Shown one piece after another: positions 56,403-64,000 of a stretch of 64,000 nt of DNA. The stretch covers positions 4,712,001 to 4,776,000 of the forward strand of contig NZ_CP023439.1 in assembly GCF_002354895.1 (NCBI RefSeq), in the 5' to 3' direction. How positions within the stretch are numbered: the first letter of the stretch is position 1; each line of letters starts with the position of its first letter. Source of the stretch: Thauera sp. K11. GTDB lineage: Bacteria > Pseudomonadota > Gammaproteobacteria > Burkholderiales > Rhodocyclaceae. A model generated the notes under the pieces. That model was not told the origin of the DNA, searched no databases, and worked only from the letters and a program-made list of their open reading frames with translations. Position numbers and translations under genes: made by a program.

Positions 56403-57277
56403 TGTCACTGGTGAAACGGCTTGCCTACGTGGAGATCGAGGCTTCCGACCTCGACCGCTGGACGGTGTTCGGCCGCGACGTGTTCGGCTGCGAACTGGCG
56501 GCGGGCAGCACCGCCGACAGCCTGCAGTTCCGCATCGACGCGCGCCCCTGGCGCATCCAGGTGTCGCGCGGGGCGCGCGACGACCTGAAGACGATCGGCC
56601 TGGAAGTCGCCGGCCGCGACGGCCTGCGGGAAGTGTGCGCCCGCCTGGAAAAGGCCGGGCACCCGTTCCGCATGGCGACGAAGGAGCAGTGCGAAGCGCG
56701 CGGCGTGTACGAGATGTGCCTGCTGGTCGATCCGTCCGGCATCGAGGTCGAAGTCTCCTACGGATCGCTGCTGCAGCCGCAGCGGCCCTTCTGCGCGGCG
56801 GTCGGCCACGGCGGCTTCGTCACCGGCGAGCAGGGCCTGGGCCACCTGATGCTGGTGGTCGACGACCCGCTGCGCGTGCAGCAGTTCTACGGCGACGTCA
56901 TGGGCTTCATCACCAGCGACTACGTGTCGACGAAGAACTACGGCGGGCTCGCCGGCGACTTCATCTTCATGCGCTGCAATCCGCGCCACCACACGCTGGC
57001 CTTCGGCAGCCTGCCCATCCCGCGGCGCCTGGGCCACCTGATGCTGCAGGTCAGCCGCATCGACGACGTCGGCCTCACGCTCGACCGCGTGCATGCGCAC
57101 GGCTTCCGCCAGACGCGCTCGATCGGCCGCCACGTGAACGACAACATGTTCTCGTTCTACTGCGAATCGCCGTCCAGGCTGCAGTTCGAATGCGGCTGGG
57201 GCGGGCTGGAGATGGAGGACGACAGCGACGTGAAGCTGTTCGACGTCACCAGCATGTGGGGGCACAAGCATCTCTGA
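56402..57277 (+). CDS. Type I extradiol ring-cleavage dioxygenase (VOC family)
   Basis: The 291-residue product has two vicinal-oxygen-chelate domains, as in BphC. Iron ligands are His148 (GLGHLML), His212 (RRLGHLML) and Glu263 (LQFECGW). The second-shell His of RHHTLAFG (196/197) and His244 (GRHVNDNM) are also in place, so it looks active. It would open a catechol-type ring next to the hydroxyls, giving the substrate of the hydrolase at 55092. It is the last gene of the rightward arm. Confidence 0.88.
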   Translation: MSLVKRLAYVEIEASDLDRWTVFGRDVFGCELAAGSTADSLQFRIDARPWRIQVSRGARDDLKTIGLEVAGRDGLREVCARLEKAGHPFRMATKEQCEARGVYEMCLLVDPSGIEVEVSYGSLLQPQRPFCAAVGHGGFVTGEQGLGHLMLVVDDPLRVQQFYGDVMGFITSDYVSTKNYGGLAGDFIFMRCNPRHHTLAFGSLPIPRRLGHLMLQVSRIDDVGLTLDRVHAHGFRQTRSIGRHVNDNMFSFYCESPSRLQFECGWGGLEMEDDSDVKLFDVTSMWGHKHL

Positions 57278-57323
57278 GGGAGATTCCCTGCCGTGGCCGG
57301 CCGCCCCGAGGCGCCGGCCGGCC

Positions 57324-57343
57324 ATGCGCCGCACGTGGCGCAT
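57324..57343. terminator. Hairpin in the convergent gap after the dioxygenase gene
   Basis: ATGCGCC and GGCGCAT form a perfect 7-base stem with a six-base loop, preceded by a GC-rich imperfect hairpin near 57295-57323. No T run follows, so termination is possible but not typical. It lies between the rightward operon and the leftward toxin gene. Confidence 0.35.
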
Positions 57344-57404
57344 CGATCGGATCGAGATGCACGACACAGGGGCGGGTTCGAACTCCGCCCCGGCGGACGT
57401 ACCG

Positions 57405-57830
57405 TCAGCGGTAGTCCGCGCCGGCTTCCTGCACGCTGCCGCCCGCCTGGGTGACGATGCGCGAGCGCAGCCAGTGGGCGAACCCGGCTTCTTCGATGGT
57501 GCCGTCGGCGAGGCCGACCATGGCGACGTATTTTTCTTCGTCGCTGGCTTTCAGATCGCAGTTGTTGAGCTTGAGGAATACCCGGTAGCAGACGTGCGCA
57601 GTGCGCTTGTTGCCATCGACGAACGGATGGTTGCGGGCCAGGCCGGCAGCGAGGCTGGCGGCCAGATCGGCGAGGTCCGGCGGCGGTTCCCCATACGCAT
57701 GGAGCTGCTGCGGACGGGCCAGCGCGGATTCGAGCAGCGTTTCGTCACGCGGGCCGCCGGCGCCGCCATGTTCGGCAAGCTGGCGGTCGTGAATGGCCTG
57801 CACCAGCGGCTTGCCGATCCAGACGATCAT
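57405..57830 (-). CDS. Doc-type (Fic fold) toxin
   Basis: The 141-residue protein has the Fic/Doc motif HPFVDGNKRTA with His68, in the GNKR form of Doc rather than the GNGR of AMP-transferring Fic enzymes. Doc phosphorylates elongation factor Tu and halts translation. It lies 13 bases after an AbrB-type antitoxin gene on the same strand, the expected antitoxin-toxin order. Its position inside the catabolic cluster may stabilise that segment. Confidence 0.88.
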   Translation of the reverse strand: MIVWIGKPLVQAIHDRQLAEHGGAGGPRDETLLESALARPQQLHAYGEPPPDLADLAASLAAGLARNHPFVDGNKRTAHVCYRVFLKLNNCDLKASDEEKYVAMVGLADGTIEEAGFAHWLRSRIVTQAGGSVQEAGADYR

Positions 57831-57843
57831 CGTTTCGCGCCGC

Positions 57844-58065
57844 TCATTTCGCGAGCTGGTGCAGCACCTGCCGGTCTTCGCGCATGATCTGCTCGGCCAT
57901 GGCCATCTGTGCCGCCAGCACCGGGTCGTAAGCGGTCAGCTTGATGCCATCGGGCGTTTCCAGGGCGTAGAGTTCGTCGCCCTTTTCCAGGCGCAGGTGC
58001 GCCAGCAGCTCCCTGGGAAGAATGACGCCGGCGGAGTTGCCGATGCTGGTGATCTTGAGCTTCAT
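57844..58065 (-). CDS. AbrB/MazE-type antitoxin
   Basis: The 73-residue protein begins MKLKITSIGNSAGVILPREL, the swapped-hairpin AbrB/SpoVT DNA-binding domain. The C-terminal half (AQMAMAEQIMREDRQVLHQLAK) is a helix likely to bind and inhibit Doc. The usual Doc partner is Phd, so an AbrB-type partner is a less common pairing, although seen in chromosomal doc loci. It should repress its own promoter just upstream. Confidence 0.85.
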   Translation of the reverse strand: MKLKITSIGNSAGVILPRELLAHLRLEKGDELYALETPDGIKLTAYDPVLAAQMAMAEQIMREDRQVLHQLAK

Positions 58066-58087
58066 GTCTGGCCTCGCGGCGAGTCTT

Positions 58088-58095
58088 GTTATAAC
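58088..58095. promoter_or_regulatory. Palindrome upstream of the antitoxin gene
   Basis: GTTATAAC is self-complementary and followed by GTTATCAC eight bases on, in a short AT-rich stretch just upstream of the leftward antitoxin start. It is a plausible autoregulatory operator overlapping the promoter. Confidence 0.45.
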
Positions 58096-58157
58096 GGATG
58101 TTATCACGGCCCGGGCTGTCGAGGGCCCGCAACAGGCGGGCCCCTCGCCGTCTCGGA

Positions 58158-58691
58158 TCAGCCGCGCACCGCGCCGATCAGCACGAAGAACATGCGCACC
58201 GGCCGCTCGCTCTGGTTGCGCCACGCATGCCGGGTGCCGAGCTGCACGACGACGTCGCCCGCCTGCAGGCGGCTCGAACGTCCGTCGTCGAGGTCCAGCC
58301 ATACCTCGCCGTCGAGCACGACGCCGTAGTCGATCGTGTCGGTGCGGTGAAAGCCCGAACCGTCGGGGTCGAAGCTCTCGGCCAGTCCCGGCAGCCGCTG
58401 CGCGAATTCCATGCCGGCGGCGGCGGGGTCGAACTGGTCCGAGCGCATGACGCTGTCGGGCGGGAAGGTCACCGCCATCGCGATGGTGCCGCCCGGCCGC
58501 GGAATGACCGATTCCACCGCCGCCACCGCATCGGACGGGCTCGCGGGGATCGTGGGCAGCGGCTCGGTCCGCCAGACCAGGCTGGCTGCGAAGCCGGGAT
58601 GGTGCTCGAAGGCGCCGGCGAGCGGTGCGCGCATGGCGATGTCGGCGCGGCCGTTCGCGTCGTGGCCGGTGACGATTCGTGTCGTTTGCAT
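58158..58691 (-). CDS. Cupin-domain protein
   Basis: The 177-residue product ends in a single cupin: GFHRTDTIDYGVVLDGEVWLDLDDG and LQAGDVVVQLGTRHAWRNQS, containing the HxnH metal-binding pattern of conserved cupins. The N-terminal 60 residues include FEHHPGFAASLVWRTEPLP. Similar proteins occur in aromatic catabolic clusters, some as dioxygenases and some as binding proteins. It lies downstream of the alcohol dehydrogenase on the same strand, 76 bases apart, so both probably share a transcript. Substrate unknown. Confidence 0.8.
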   Translation of the reverse strand: MQTTRIVTGHDANGRADIAMRAPLAGAFEHHPGFAASLVWRTEPLPTIPASPSDAVAAVESVIPRPGGTIAMAVTFPPDSVMRSDQFDPAAAGMEFAQRLPGLAESFDPDGSGFHRTDTIDYGVVLDGEVWLDLDDGRSSRLQAGDVVVQLGTRHAWRNQSERPVRMFFVLIGAVRG

Positions 58692-58767
58692 CGGGTTCTC
58701 CTTCCTGCGGGATGTCGCCGGCGGTCCCCGCCTCGGCGAGGCGGGCGCGGCCGCCGGCGCGAGGGGT

Positions 58768-59874
58768 TCAGGCGTGCACGATGTGGAAGTTGGTGAAGCC
58801 GTTGGCCTGCGACTCCACGGCCTCCAGCGCTTCGTTGAGCCGTTCCAGCGGGTAGGCGCGGGGTTCGAGCAGGTCGAGGTCGACGATGCCCGACTCGATC
58901 ATCGCAACCAGTTCTGCGCCCTCGGCCGGGGTGAACCACAGCGAGCCGATGTACTGCAGTTGCGCGCACATGAAGGGATGCGGGTCGATCGGGATGGGGC
59001 CGGCCACGCCACCGATCTGCACGATGCGTCCGCCGCGGGCGACCGCCCCCATGGCATCGACCGACAGTTCGGCCGGGGCTTTCGCGCCCAGCGTGTCCAG
59101 CATCGCGTCCACGCCGCCCGGAAGATGCCGGCGCGCCTGCTCGGCGATGCCGCCTTCGCCCAGCACCACCGGCACCACGCGCCGCGGGTCGAGCGCGACG
59201 AGGCGGTCCAGCGCCTTGCGGTCGCGCGCGACGACCAGCACGCGGGCGGCGCCGAAGGCGAGCGCGAGCAGGGTCGCGCCCACGCCCAGCGTGCCGGTGG
59301 CGCCGAGGACCAGCAGGCTCTGGCCGGGCCGCAGCGCCGACTTGCGGATCGCCGAATACGCCGTGCCGAGGTAGCCGAGGCGGGCGGCCCGGGCCGAGCC
59401 GAGGTTGTCCGGCAGGCGCACCAGGTTTGCCGCCGGCGCGGTCATGTACTCGCCGTAGCCAGCATGGGGATAGCGCTCGAACACCGCCTGCGAGCCCGGC
59501 CCGAAGCCGAAATAGCCCATGAAGGTGTAGCTGTCGCAGCGCGTCGGTTCGCCCTGCACGCAGCAGCGGCATTCGCCGCAGCCGACGCCGGGATTCACAT
59601 ACACCCGGTCGCCCAGCCGGTAGGCGGTGACGCCGTCGCCGACCGCAGCCACCGTGCCCGCGCTGTCCAGGCCGAAGGTGGCGGGCAGCGCCGGCAGCGG
59701 CAGGAAGGGATACCAGGTGGGGAAGTGCGTGACGACGTTGCGCAGGTTGGGAATCAGCCCGCAGGCTTCGACCTTCACCAGCACGTCGTGCTTGCCGGGA
59801 GTCGGGATGGGGACTTCGTCGATCGAAAACCGTCCGCCGATCTCGTGCAAGCGCGCAGCCCGCATCATGCTCAT
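58768..59874 (-). CDS. Zinc-type alcohol dehydrogenase family protein
   Basis: The 368-residue MDR enzyme has the four-Cys structural zinc motif (GCGECRCCVQGEPTRC) and a Rossmann motif (LGATGTLGVGATLLA). The catalytic-zinc site is altered: the usual GHE reads TFGLDSAG, although Cys in EACGLIPN is kept. GGAGGAAACGAC precedes the ATG at 59874. It oxidises an alcohol or reduces an enone or aldehyde with NAD(P). Its upstream region carries the GTTTATCCC element also seen near the AraC gene, so it may belong to the same regulon. Confidence 0.85.
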   Translation of the reverse strand: MSMMRAARLHEIGGRFSIDEVPIPTPGKHDVLVKVEACGLIPNLRNVVTHFPTWYPFLPLPALPATFGLDSAGTVAAVGDGVTAYRLGDRVYVNPGVGCGECRCCVQGEPTRCDSYTFMGYFGFGPGSQAVFERYPHAGYGEYMTAPAANLVRLPDNLGSARAARLGYLGTAYSAIRKSALRPGQSLLVLGATGTLGVGATLLALAFGAARVLVVARDRKALDRLVALDPRRVVPVVLGEGGIAEQARRHLPGGVDAMLDTLGAKAPAELSVDAMGAVARGGRIVQIGGVAGPIPIDPHPFMCAQLQYIGSLWFTPAEGAELVAMIESGIVDLDLLEPRAYPLERLNEALEAVESQANGFTNFHIVHA

Positions 59875-60413
59875 GTCGTTTCCTCCGTGGGTGGTGTGGA
59901 TGCCGGCCGCCACCCGAAGGCGGTCCGGCCCGGGGAGGGCACGGGTTGCGCGCGGCGCATGCGGCGCCGCGACTGGAAAAGGGTGTGCATCCCCGGCGCC
60001 CATGCTCACCCGTCCAGCGCCATGCCGCGCTCCGCCGGCTACCGGGTTTATCCCGGGGGCGCAGGAAAACAGGGGGAGGTCGCGCTGGAGCCTTCGCGGC
60101 TGTCGGGATGGTGGTGAGGGATGCGCGGAGCGGGCGCGTTTACGGCAAGGTCGTTTGCGTGGAACGCCGGGTGTGTCCCGGCTGCCGGACCGGCTTCAGG
60201 GTTTGAATGCCGTGTCCTGGGAGGTGGCGGGGCTGTATTGCGGATTCCGGTGACCGGTGAGCGTTTGCGCCGGTTTGGCGTGATCGATTATTCGGAATCA
60301 TTGTGATCAGACGGGCTAGCGACATGAATTGCGAAAGCGGACTTCAACGCTCGAGTTCAGGGACGCTCCGCCGGATTTTCGACGGAGCGTCCCCTCCAAC
60401 TGGTTGGGCATCG
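59875..60413. other. Intergenic region upstream of the alcohol dehydrogenase
   Basis: No gene is supported in these 539 bases. GTTTATCCC at 60046-60054 copies the element of the divergent control region and is placed about 175 bases before the leftward dehydrogenase. A long hairpin lies at 60360. GC drops from about 60250 onward, where the lower-GC segment begins. Confidence 0.5.
60360..60393 (-). terminator. Long hairpin after the leftward unknown gene
   Basis: GGGACGCTCCG and CGGAGCGTCCC form an 11-base perfect stem with a 12-base loop, 21 bases beyond the stop of the gene at 60414. No T run follows on either strand, so it may be a processing or pausing structure rather than an intrinsic terminator. 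Confidence 0.45.
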
Positions 60414-61037
60414 CTACGCGAGGTGCACGGTGTGCTCATGTACTCCAGCTTGGGTGATCTCGATGTTTCCCTTGCGCACAACCTTAATTGAAACCTTGAG
60501 ATACCGTTGATCTGCGGGAATCAGATCGGGTACCGCAACGTAAACATATTTCTTAAAGTCAATGAATGGCCACGCGCTGGAGTAAACCCATTGAGCAATT
60601 TTCTTGGTGCAGGAGGAAAGTACTGCCATCCGATCTGCTGTCGCATTTTTCTTGATGAAGTTCGAAAGCACGAGTTTTACCTTGGCCATGCTGAAGAGAT
60701 TGGCCTCGGCTTCTAACCTCCCGTCAAACCCCATGTCCAACTGTCGAGCATTGGCAGCCTTCTTGTTGCGAGGCGAGATGCCACCCAATTTCATTGAGTC
60801 ATGACCGACAGTTGCCTGAACAAAGAGCCTCGAAACTTTCTGCCAATCGTGATGTTTCTCAATTCTGTAATCGTTAGGCATAACGGCCATCTTGAATAAA
60901 TATACCTTGGAGGACTCCTGTGAAATATTGCCGTCGGATAACAATTCTGCCTTTATCGTGGGGTCAAGCGTTTCCCAGGGAAGCACAGTTCCCTCGGCAT
61001 CAAGCTCAAACCTAAACGGGCCTTCGAAACCGTCCAT
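60414..61037 (-). CDS. Hypothetical protein, lower GC
   Basis: The 207-residue protein is soluble and Lys-rich, with no signal peptide or membrane segment. Features seen: DGFEGPFRFELDAEGTVLPW at the start, a basic central helix (SMAKVKLVLSNFIKKNATADR) and YVYVAVPDLIPADQRYLKVS near the end. I do not recognise a family. GC is well below that of the surroundings, pointing to recent acquisition. AGGAGGATCAA precedes the ATG. It may be cargo of a small insertion shared with the next gene. Confidence 0.6.
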   Translation of the reverse strand: MDGFEGPFRFELDAEGTVLPWETLDPTIKAELLSDGNISQESSKVYLFKMAVMPNDYRIEKHHDWQKVSRLFVQATVGHDSMKLGGISPRNKKAANARQLDMGFDGRLEAEANLFSMAKVKLVLSNFIKKNATADRMAVLSSCTKKIAQWVYSSAWPFIDFKKYVYVAVPDLIPADQRYLKVSIKVVRKGNIEITQAGVHEHTVHLA

Positions 61038-61178
61038 TTGATCCTCCTATGATATACGGAAAAATGCAGGGTAGTAGGACTGCGATGTCCAACGTCTGAA
61101 TTCACCGGCCCGTACGGCTTTTCGCGCAGGTCCGGTGGAATGATGGGTTGGGCGCTCATCCCATGTTGAAGGTGCATT

Positions 61179-62306
61179 TCATTTGCAAGACTTGACCTGG
61201 ACTATCCAAGGCCGTCCATCTGCATCTGCATACGCGATTCGACAACCTTCGGGTGAGACAAGGATCGGCCCGCTAAAGTTGCCTGCAACACCCTGAACCC
61301 AGTGCGTCTCAGCCTTAACGTGCGTTAGTTCGTACACTCCGGCAACGGAATCTCCAACCGATTTGCCGTAAATATGTGCATAGATGCGGCCCTGTGCCCC
61401 AGCTAGGTCAAAATGCGCGTAGCACGAACACCCACAAGAAAAACAGCTAAATGCCTTAAGCAATCCATGTGATCGAACCCATGGCCCACCAGGCAACATG
61501 AGCACTCGCGTAACCGTAAGATCGGGTGCAAGGCGCCACGCGGTAAGTGGCCAGACGTTGCGGTTGGCATCGAATTCGCGATTTGATTCGTAGATTACGT
61601 AGCTGCCGTCGGAGTCGCGGAACGAATGCAATTCCGAGCCCATGTCGGGCGATGAGTTTGTTGCACCGGGTAGCGGGATTGCTCTGGAAGGTGCATCAGA
61701 ACCATGGCTGAACAGGTGAAGGATACGACTTCCCGTGCTTCTGGCGCTCTTGTCCACTGTGACGAATGCATCCCCTTCACTTGCAAGCAGCAATGGGCGG
61801 GGAGATTGAACCAGAGTCTCGCCGCGTTTAAGTATGGCGACCTTTCGTTCGCGTTCTTTGTAGTCAAAAGGGCTGCAATCCAATGGATTGGTATTCCACC
61901 ATATCGACAGATCCGAATCTTCAGTATTCAGTTCCGGCCGAGACCAGTCGCGCACATGACGAAATCGCTGCTCTTTAGGCGCGGAAATAATTGTGACATT
62001 GCTCTTGGTAGAGCGAACGGGTAAATTGATTCCAAAACGCCCTCCACGTGATGAGAAGCAATTCGAATGTTGAAAGTCCGTCGTATCGTACTTCTCTGCA
62101 AGGCGTTGCTTGAGTTGACGTGATTTTAAGTCATACCGATAAATCGAATCTCGGTGGCCGACTACCAAAGTATTGGTATCAATCCAAGCAAGCGGCGCGA
62201 TGTCCTGCGGCTCTAGAGCGAGAGTTGTCCATCCCGGGTCGTGCTGACCACAGGCCGTCATCATTAACACTACGAGACAATAAAAAGCAGTTCGGAGTGG
62301 GATCAT
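61179..62306 (-). CDS. Hypothetical lipoprotein with Cys cluster
   Basis: The 375-residue product has a lipoprotein signal peptide (MIPLRTAFYCLVVLMMTAC, Cys19). The mature protein has repeated short beta segments such as LAWIDTNTLVVGHRDSIYRYDL and GPILVSPEGCRIAYADADGR, suggesting a beta-propeller-like envelope protein. A cluster FSCFSCGCSC near residue 290 is striking and could bind a metal or form disulfides. No family is recognised. GC is low as in the neighbour at 60414. It is probably anchored in the inner or outer membrane. Confidence 0.65.
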   Translation of the reverse strand: MIPLRTAFYCLVVLMMTACGQHDPGWTTLALEPQDIAPLAWIDTNTLVVGHRDSIYRYDLKSRQLKQRLAEKYDTTDFQHSNCFSSRGGRFGINLPVRSTKSNVTIISAPKEQRFRHVRDWSRPELNTEDSDLSIWWNTNPLDCSPFDYKERERKVAILKRGETLVQSPRPLLLASEGDAFVTVDKSARSTGSRILHLFSHGSDAPSRAIPLPGATNSSPDMGSELHSFRDSDGSYVIYESNREFDANRNVWPLTAWRLAPDLTVTRVLMLPGGPWVRSHGLLKAFSCFSCGCSCYAHFDLAGAQGRIYAHIYGKSVGDSVAGVYELTHVKAETHWVQGVAGNFSGPILVSPEGCRIAYADADGRPWIVQVKSCK

Positions 62307-62597
62307 TATTGAGACGCCAACTTTGTTTTGGGGAGGCAGTTTTGCGCCCTAACTTCGGACTGTCATATCGCCGGAAACCTGCACCGTTGGAGTATCCCGG
62401 AGTGTTGGACCCAGTGACCATATCTACTAAAAAAAAGGAAAGCGGCGTGCCAGTACCCTACGTATTGTTGGCTCTGAAAGTCCGCTATGGGCAAGCACGG
62501 CCGATGGTGGGTACTGGCCGAATGGCATCGTGCCCGTTCATCCACTCCCCACCCAGTCCCCCCTCTCCCAACCAGCGCAAGCAGACGCCAAGCAACG

Positions 62598-63077
62598 TCA
62601 GCCCCGCCGAGCCGCTTCGATGGCGGCGATGTCGATCTTCGTCATCTGCATCATCGCTTCGAAGGCGCGTTTGGCCGCTGCGCGATCGGGATCGGTGATC
62701 GCGGCGGTGAGGGCCCTTGGCGTGATCTGCCACGACAGGCCCCACTTGTCCTTGCACCAGCCGCATGCGCTTTCCTGGCCGCCGTTGCTGATGATCGCGT
62801 TCCACAGGCGATCGGTTTCGGCCTGGTCGTCGGTCGCGACCTGGAACGAGAAAGCCTCGCTGTGGCTGAACGCCGGGCCGCCGTTCAGTCCGAGGCAGGG
62901 GATGCCCATGACGGTGAACTCGACCGTCAGGACATCACCCTCCTTGCCGGAGGGATAGTCGCCGGGTGCGTGGAGGATGCTTCCCACGGCGCTGTCCGGA
63001 AACGTTTCGGCGTAGAACTGCGCGGCGTCCAGGGCGGTGCCGTCGTACCAGAGACAAATCGTGTTCTTGCTGATCAT
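62598..63077 (-). CDS. PhnB-like VOC protein
   Basis: The 159-residue product begins ISKNTICLWYDGTALDAAQFY and contains YPSGKEGDVLTVEFTVMG, CLGLNGGPAFSHSEAFSF and SACGWCKDKWGLSWQI. This is the PhnB/'3-demethylubiquinone methyltransferase-like' branch of the glyoxalase superfamily. The ATG at 63077 is supported by GTGGAGGAACGAA; the frame extends 41 codons further upstream without support. These proteins are abundant and mostly of unknown function; the methyltransferase label in databases is not reliable. It is encoded alone. Confidence 0.85.
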   Translation of the reverse strand: MISKNTICLWYDGTALDAAQFYAETFPDSAVGSILHAPGDYPSGKEGDVLTVEFTVMGIPCLGLNGGPAFSHSEAFSFQVATDDQAETDRLWNAIISNGGQESACGWCKDKWGLSWQITPRALTAAITDPDRAAAKRAFEAMMQMTKIDIAAIEAARRG

Positions 63078-63285
63078 TTCGTTCCTCCACTCTTGAAAGG
63101 TATGTGGAATCGAGCCACGAAGGTTGGCCGGCCTCTTCGGCAACTGCGTTGCGTCGAAATAGTCCGCCGAGGCCGGACGGTAGACAACGGCCTTGGGCAA
63201 GGCGATCCGGCCGGTTTCTGGAGCCGGGCTTGACCGGCATGGCGTTCCGTCGAATCAAGCAACGCGGGAGTTCCGCGCCGCACGT

Positions 63286-64000
63286 TCACCGCGGCCGTGC
63301 CGGCGGCGTGTTGCGCAGGATCTCGTCGATGGTGGTGACCCCGGCGGCGACCTTCAGCGCGCCGCTCAGGCGCAGCGGGCGCATGCCTTCGCGGATCGCC
63401 TGTTCGCGCAGTTGCGCGCCGTCCTTGTCTTCGCCGACCAGGCGGCGCAGGGTCGGGGTGACGGTGAGCATCTCGTACAGGCCGGTGCGGCCGAGGTAGC
63501 CGGTCATGCGGCATTCGAGGCAGCCGACCGGCTTCGACACCTGGCGCGGCATGTTGGACTTCCACGGGCTCACCAGTTCGTTCCAGGCCCGCTCGTCGGT
63601 GTCGGCCGGTGCGCGGCAGTGCGGGCACAGCGTGCGCGCCAGGCGCTGCGCGAGCACGCCGAGCAGCGTGGCGCGGATCAGGTAGTCGGGCACGCCGAGG
63701 TCCAGCAGCCGGGTGACGGCCGAGGGCGCGTCGTTGGTGTGCAGGGTGGACAGCACCAGGTGGCCGGTGAGCGCGGCCTGCACCGCCATCTCGGCGGTCT
63801 CGAGGTCGCGGATCTCGCCGATCATGATGATGTCCGGGTCCTGGCGCAGCAGCGTGCGCACGCCGGCGGCGAAGTCGAGGCCGATGTTGTGCTGCACCTG
63901 CATCTGGTTGAGGTGCGGGTAGACGTTCTCGATCGGGTCTTCCACGGTGCATACGTTCACCTCGGGCGTGGCCAGTTCGCGCAGCGTGGAATACAGCGTG
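63286..64000 (-). CDS. GspE/PilB-family secretion ATPase, C-terminal part
   Basis: The frame continues past the window edge ([13 protein letters not shown] before the first in-frame GTG), so only the last 237 residues or so are visible. They contain VEDPIE, the Asp box and Walker B region ([23 protein letters not shown]), the His box ([15 protein letters not shown]) and the tetracysteine zinc motif CPHC with CLECR. These define the GspE/PulE/PilB ATPases that power type II secretion or type IV pilus assembly. The C-terminus [14 protein letters not shown] is intact. Which system it serves cannot be told from this piece. Confidence 0.9.
   Translation of the reverse strand, partial: TLYSTLRELATPEVNVCTVEDPIENVYPHLNQMQVQHNIGLDFAAGVRTLLRQDPDIIMIGEIRDLETAEMAVQAALTGHLVLSTLHTNDAPSAVTRLLDLGVPDYLIRATLLGVLAQRLARTLCPHCRAPADTDERAWNELVSPWKSNMPRQVSKPVGCLECRMTGYLGRTGLYEMLTVTPTLRRLVGEDKDGAQLREQAIREGMRPLRLSGALKVAAGVTTIDEILRNTPPARPR

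Noticed and set aside
57365..57395. T-arm-like GCGGGTTCGAACTCCGC suggesting a tRNA or tmRNA end
   Set aside because: No acceptor stem, D-arm or anticodon arm can be built from the upstream sequence, and no CCA-compatible end follows.

Overview
The window is GC-rich DNA (roughly two thirds G+C by eye) with dense, often overlapping genes. It fits a betaproteobacterium of the Rhodocyclales type (Thauera/Azoarcus/Zoogloea-like). That assignment is inferred from the gene families: a DUF1302/DUF1329 pair, PEP-CTERM proteins, a Czc-type metal locus, two-partner secretion and a GspE/PilB ATPase. No marker gene is present to prove it.

Layout. 1-4.6 kb: end of a catabolic or transport operon (DUF1302 C-terminus, DUF1329, GlcG-like, quinone oxidoreductase, DUF1330) closed by a terminator. 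5.1-29.2 kb: a two-partner-secretion / contact-dependent inhibition (CDI) island. A TpsB transporter is followed by a 3710-residue CdiA/FhaB exoprotein with a nuclease-like tip and its immunity gene. Behind it lie two nearly identical 2.7 kb repeat units, each carrying a small XRE regulator and a headless copy of the CdiA 3' half with a different toxin tip and immunity gene. A decayed toxin/immunity remnant and a third XRE copy follow, then a lipoprotein and an exported protein. 29.8-31.5 kb: two PEP-CTERM proteins. 31.7-33.3 kb: a two-gene unit resembling a Cap4-type nuclease plus a degenerate phosphoribosyltransferase, a candidate defence pair. 33.5-44.6 kb: a DedA-rhodanese fusion, then a cadR/cadA divergon leading into a czcI-C-x-B-A efflux operon. 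Three of these genes carry a one-base contraction as read. 44.7-59.9 kb: a catabolic cluster around an AraC regulator. On one side are a racemase-fold protein, an SDR, two amidases, a 43-residue ORF, an M20-fold protein and an oxygenase reductase. On the other are a CarAa-like Rieske oxygenase, a meta-cleavage-type hydrolase, a lipocalin-like protein and a type I extradiol dioxygenase. Then come an AbrB/Doc toxin-antitoxin pair, a cupin and an alcohol dehydrogenase. 60.4-64 kb: two lower-GC unknown genes, a PhnB-like protein and the C-terminal part of a type II secretion/type IV pilus ATPase running off the window.

How the genes work together. The CDI island looks like an expressed cdiBAI system backed by silent toxin-immunity cassettes that can replace the expressed tip by homologous recombination. 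The tips diverge immediately after a shared SDTQYN motif. In the catabolic cluster, the oxygenase with its reductase would dihydroxylate a ring, the extradiol enzyme would cleave it and the hydrolase would split the product. The amidases and the racemase/M20-fold proteins suggest a nitrogen-containing (amide or heterocyclic) substrate, which cannot be named from sequence alone. Two of these proteins have lost the catalytic residues of their families (both racemase cysteines; most M20 metal ligands), so family names should not be read as activities.
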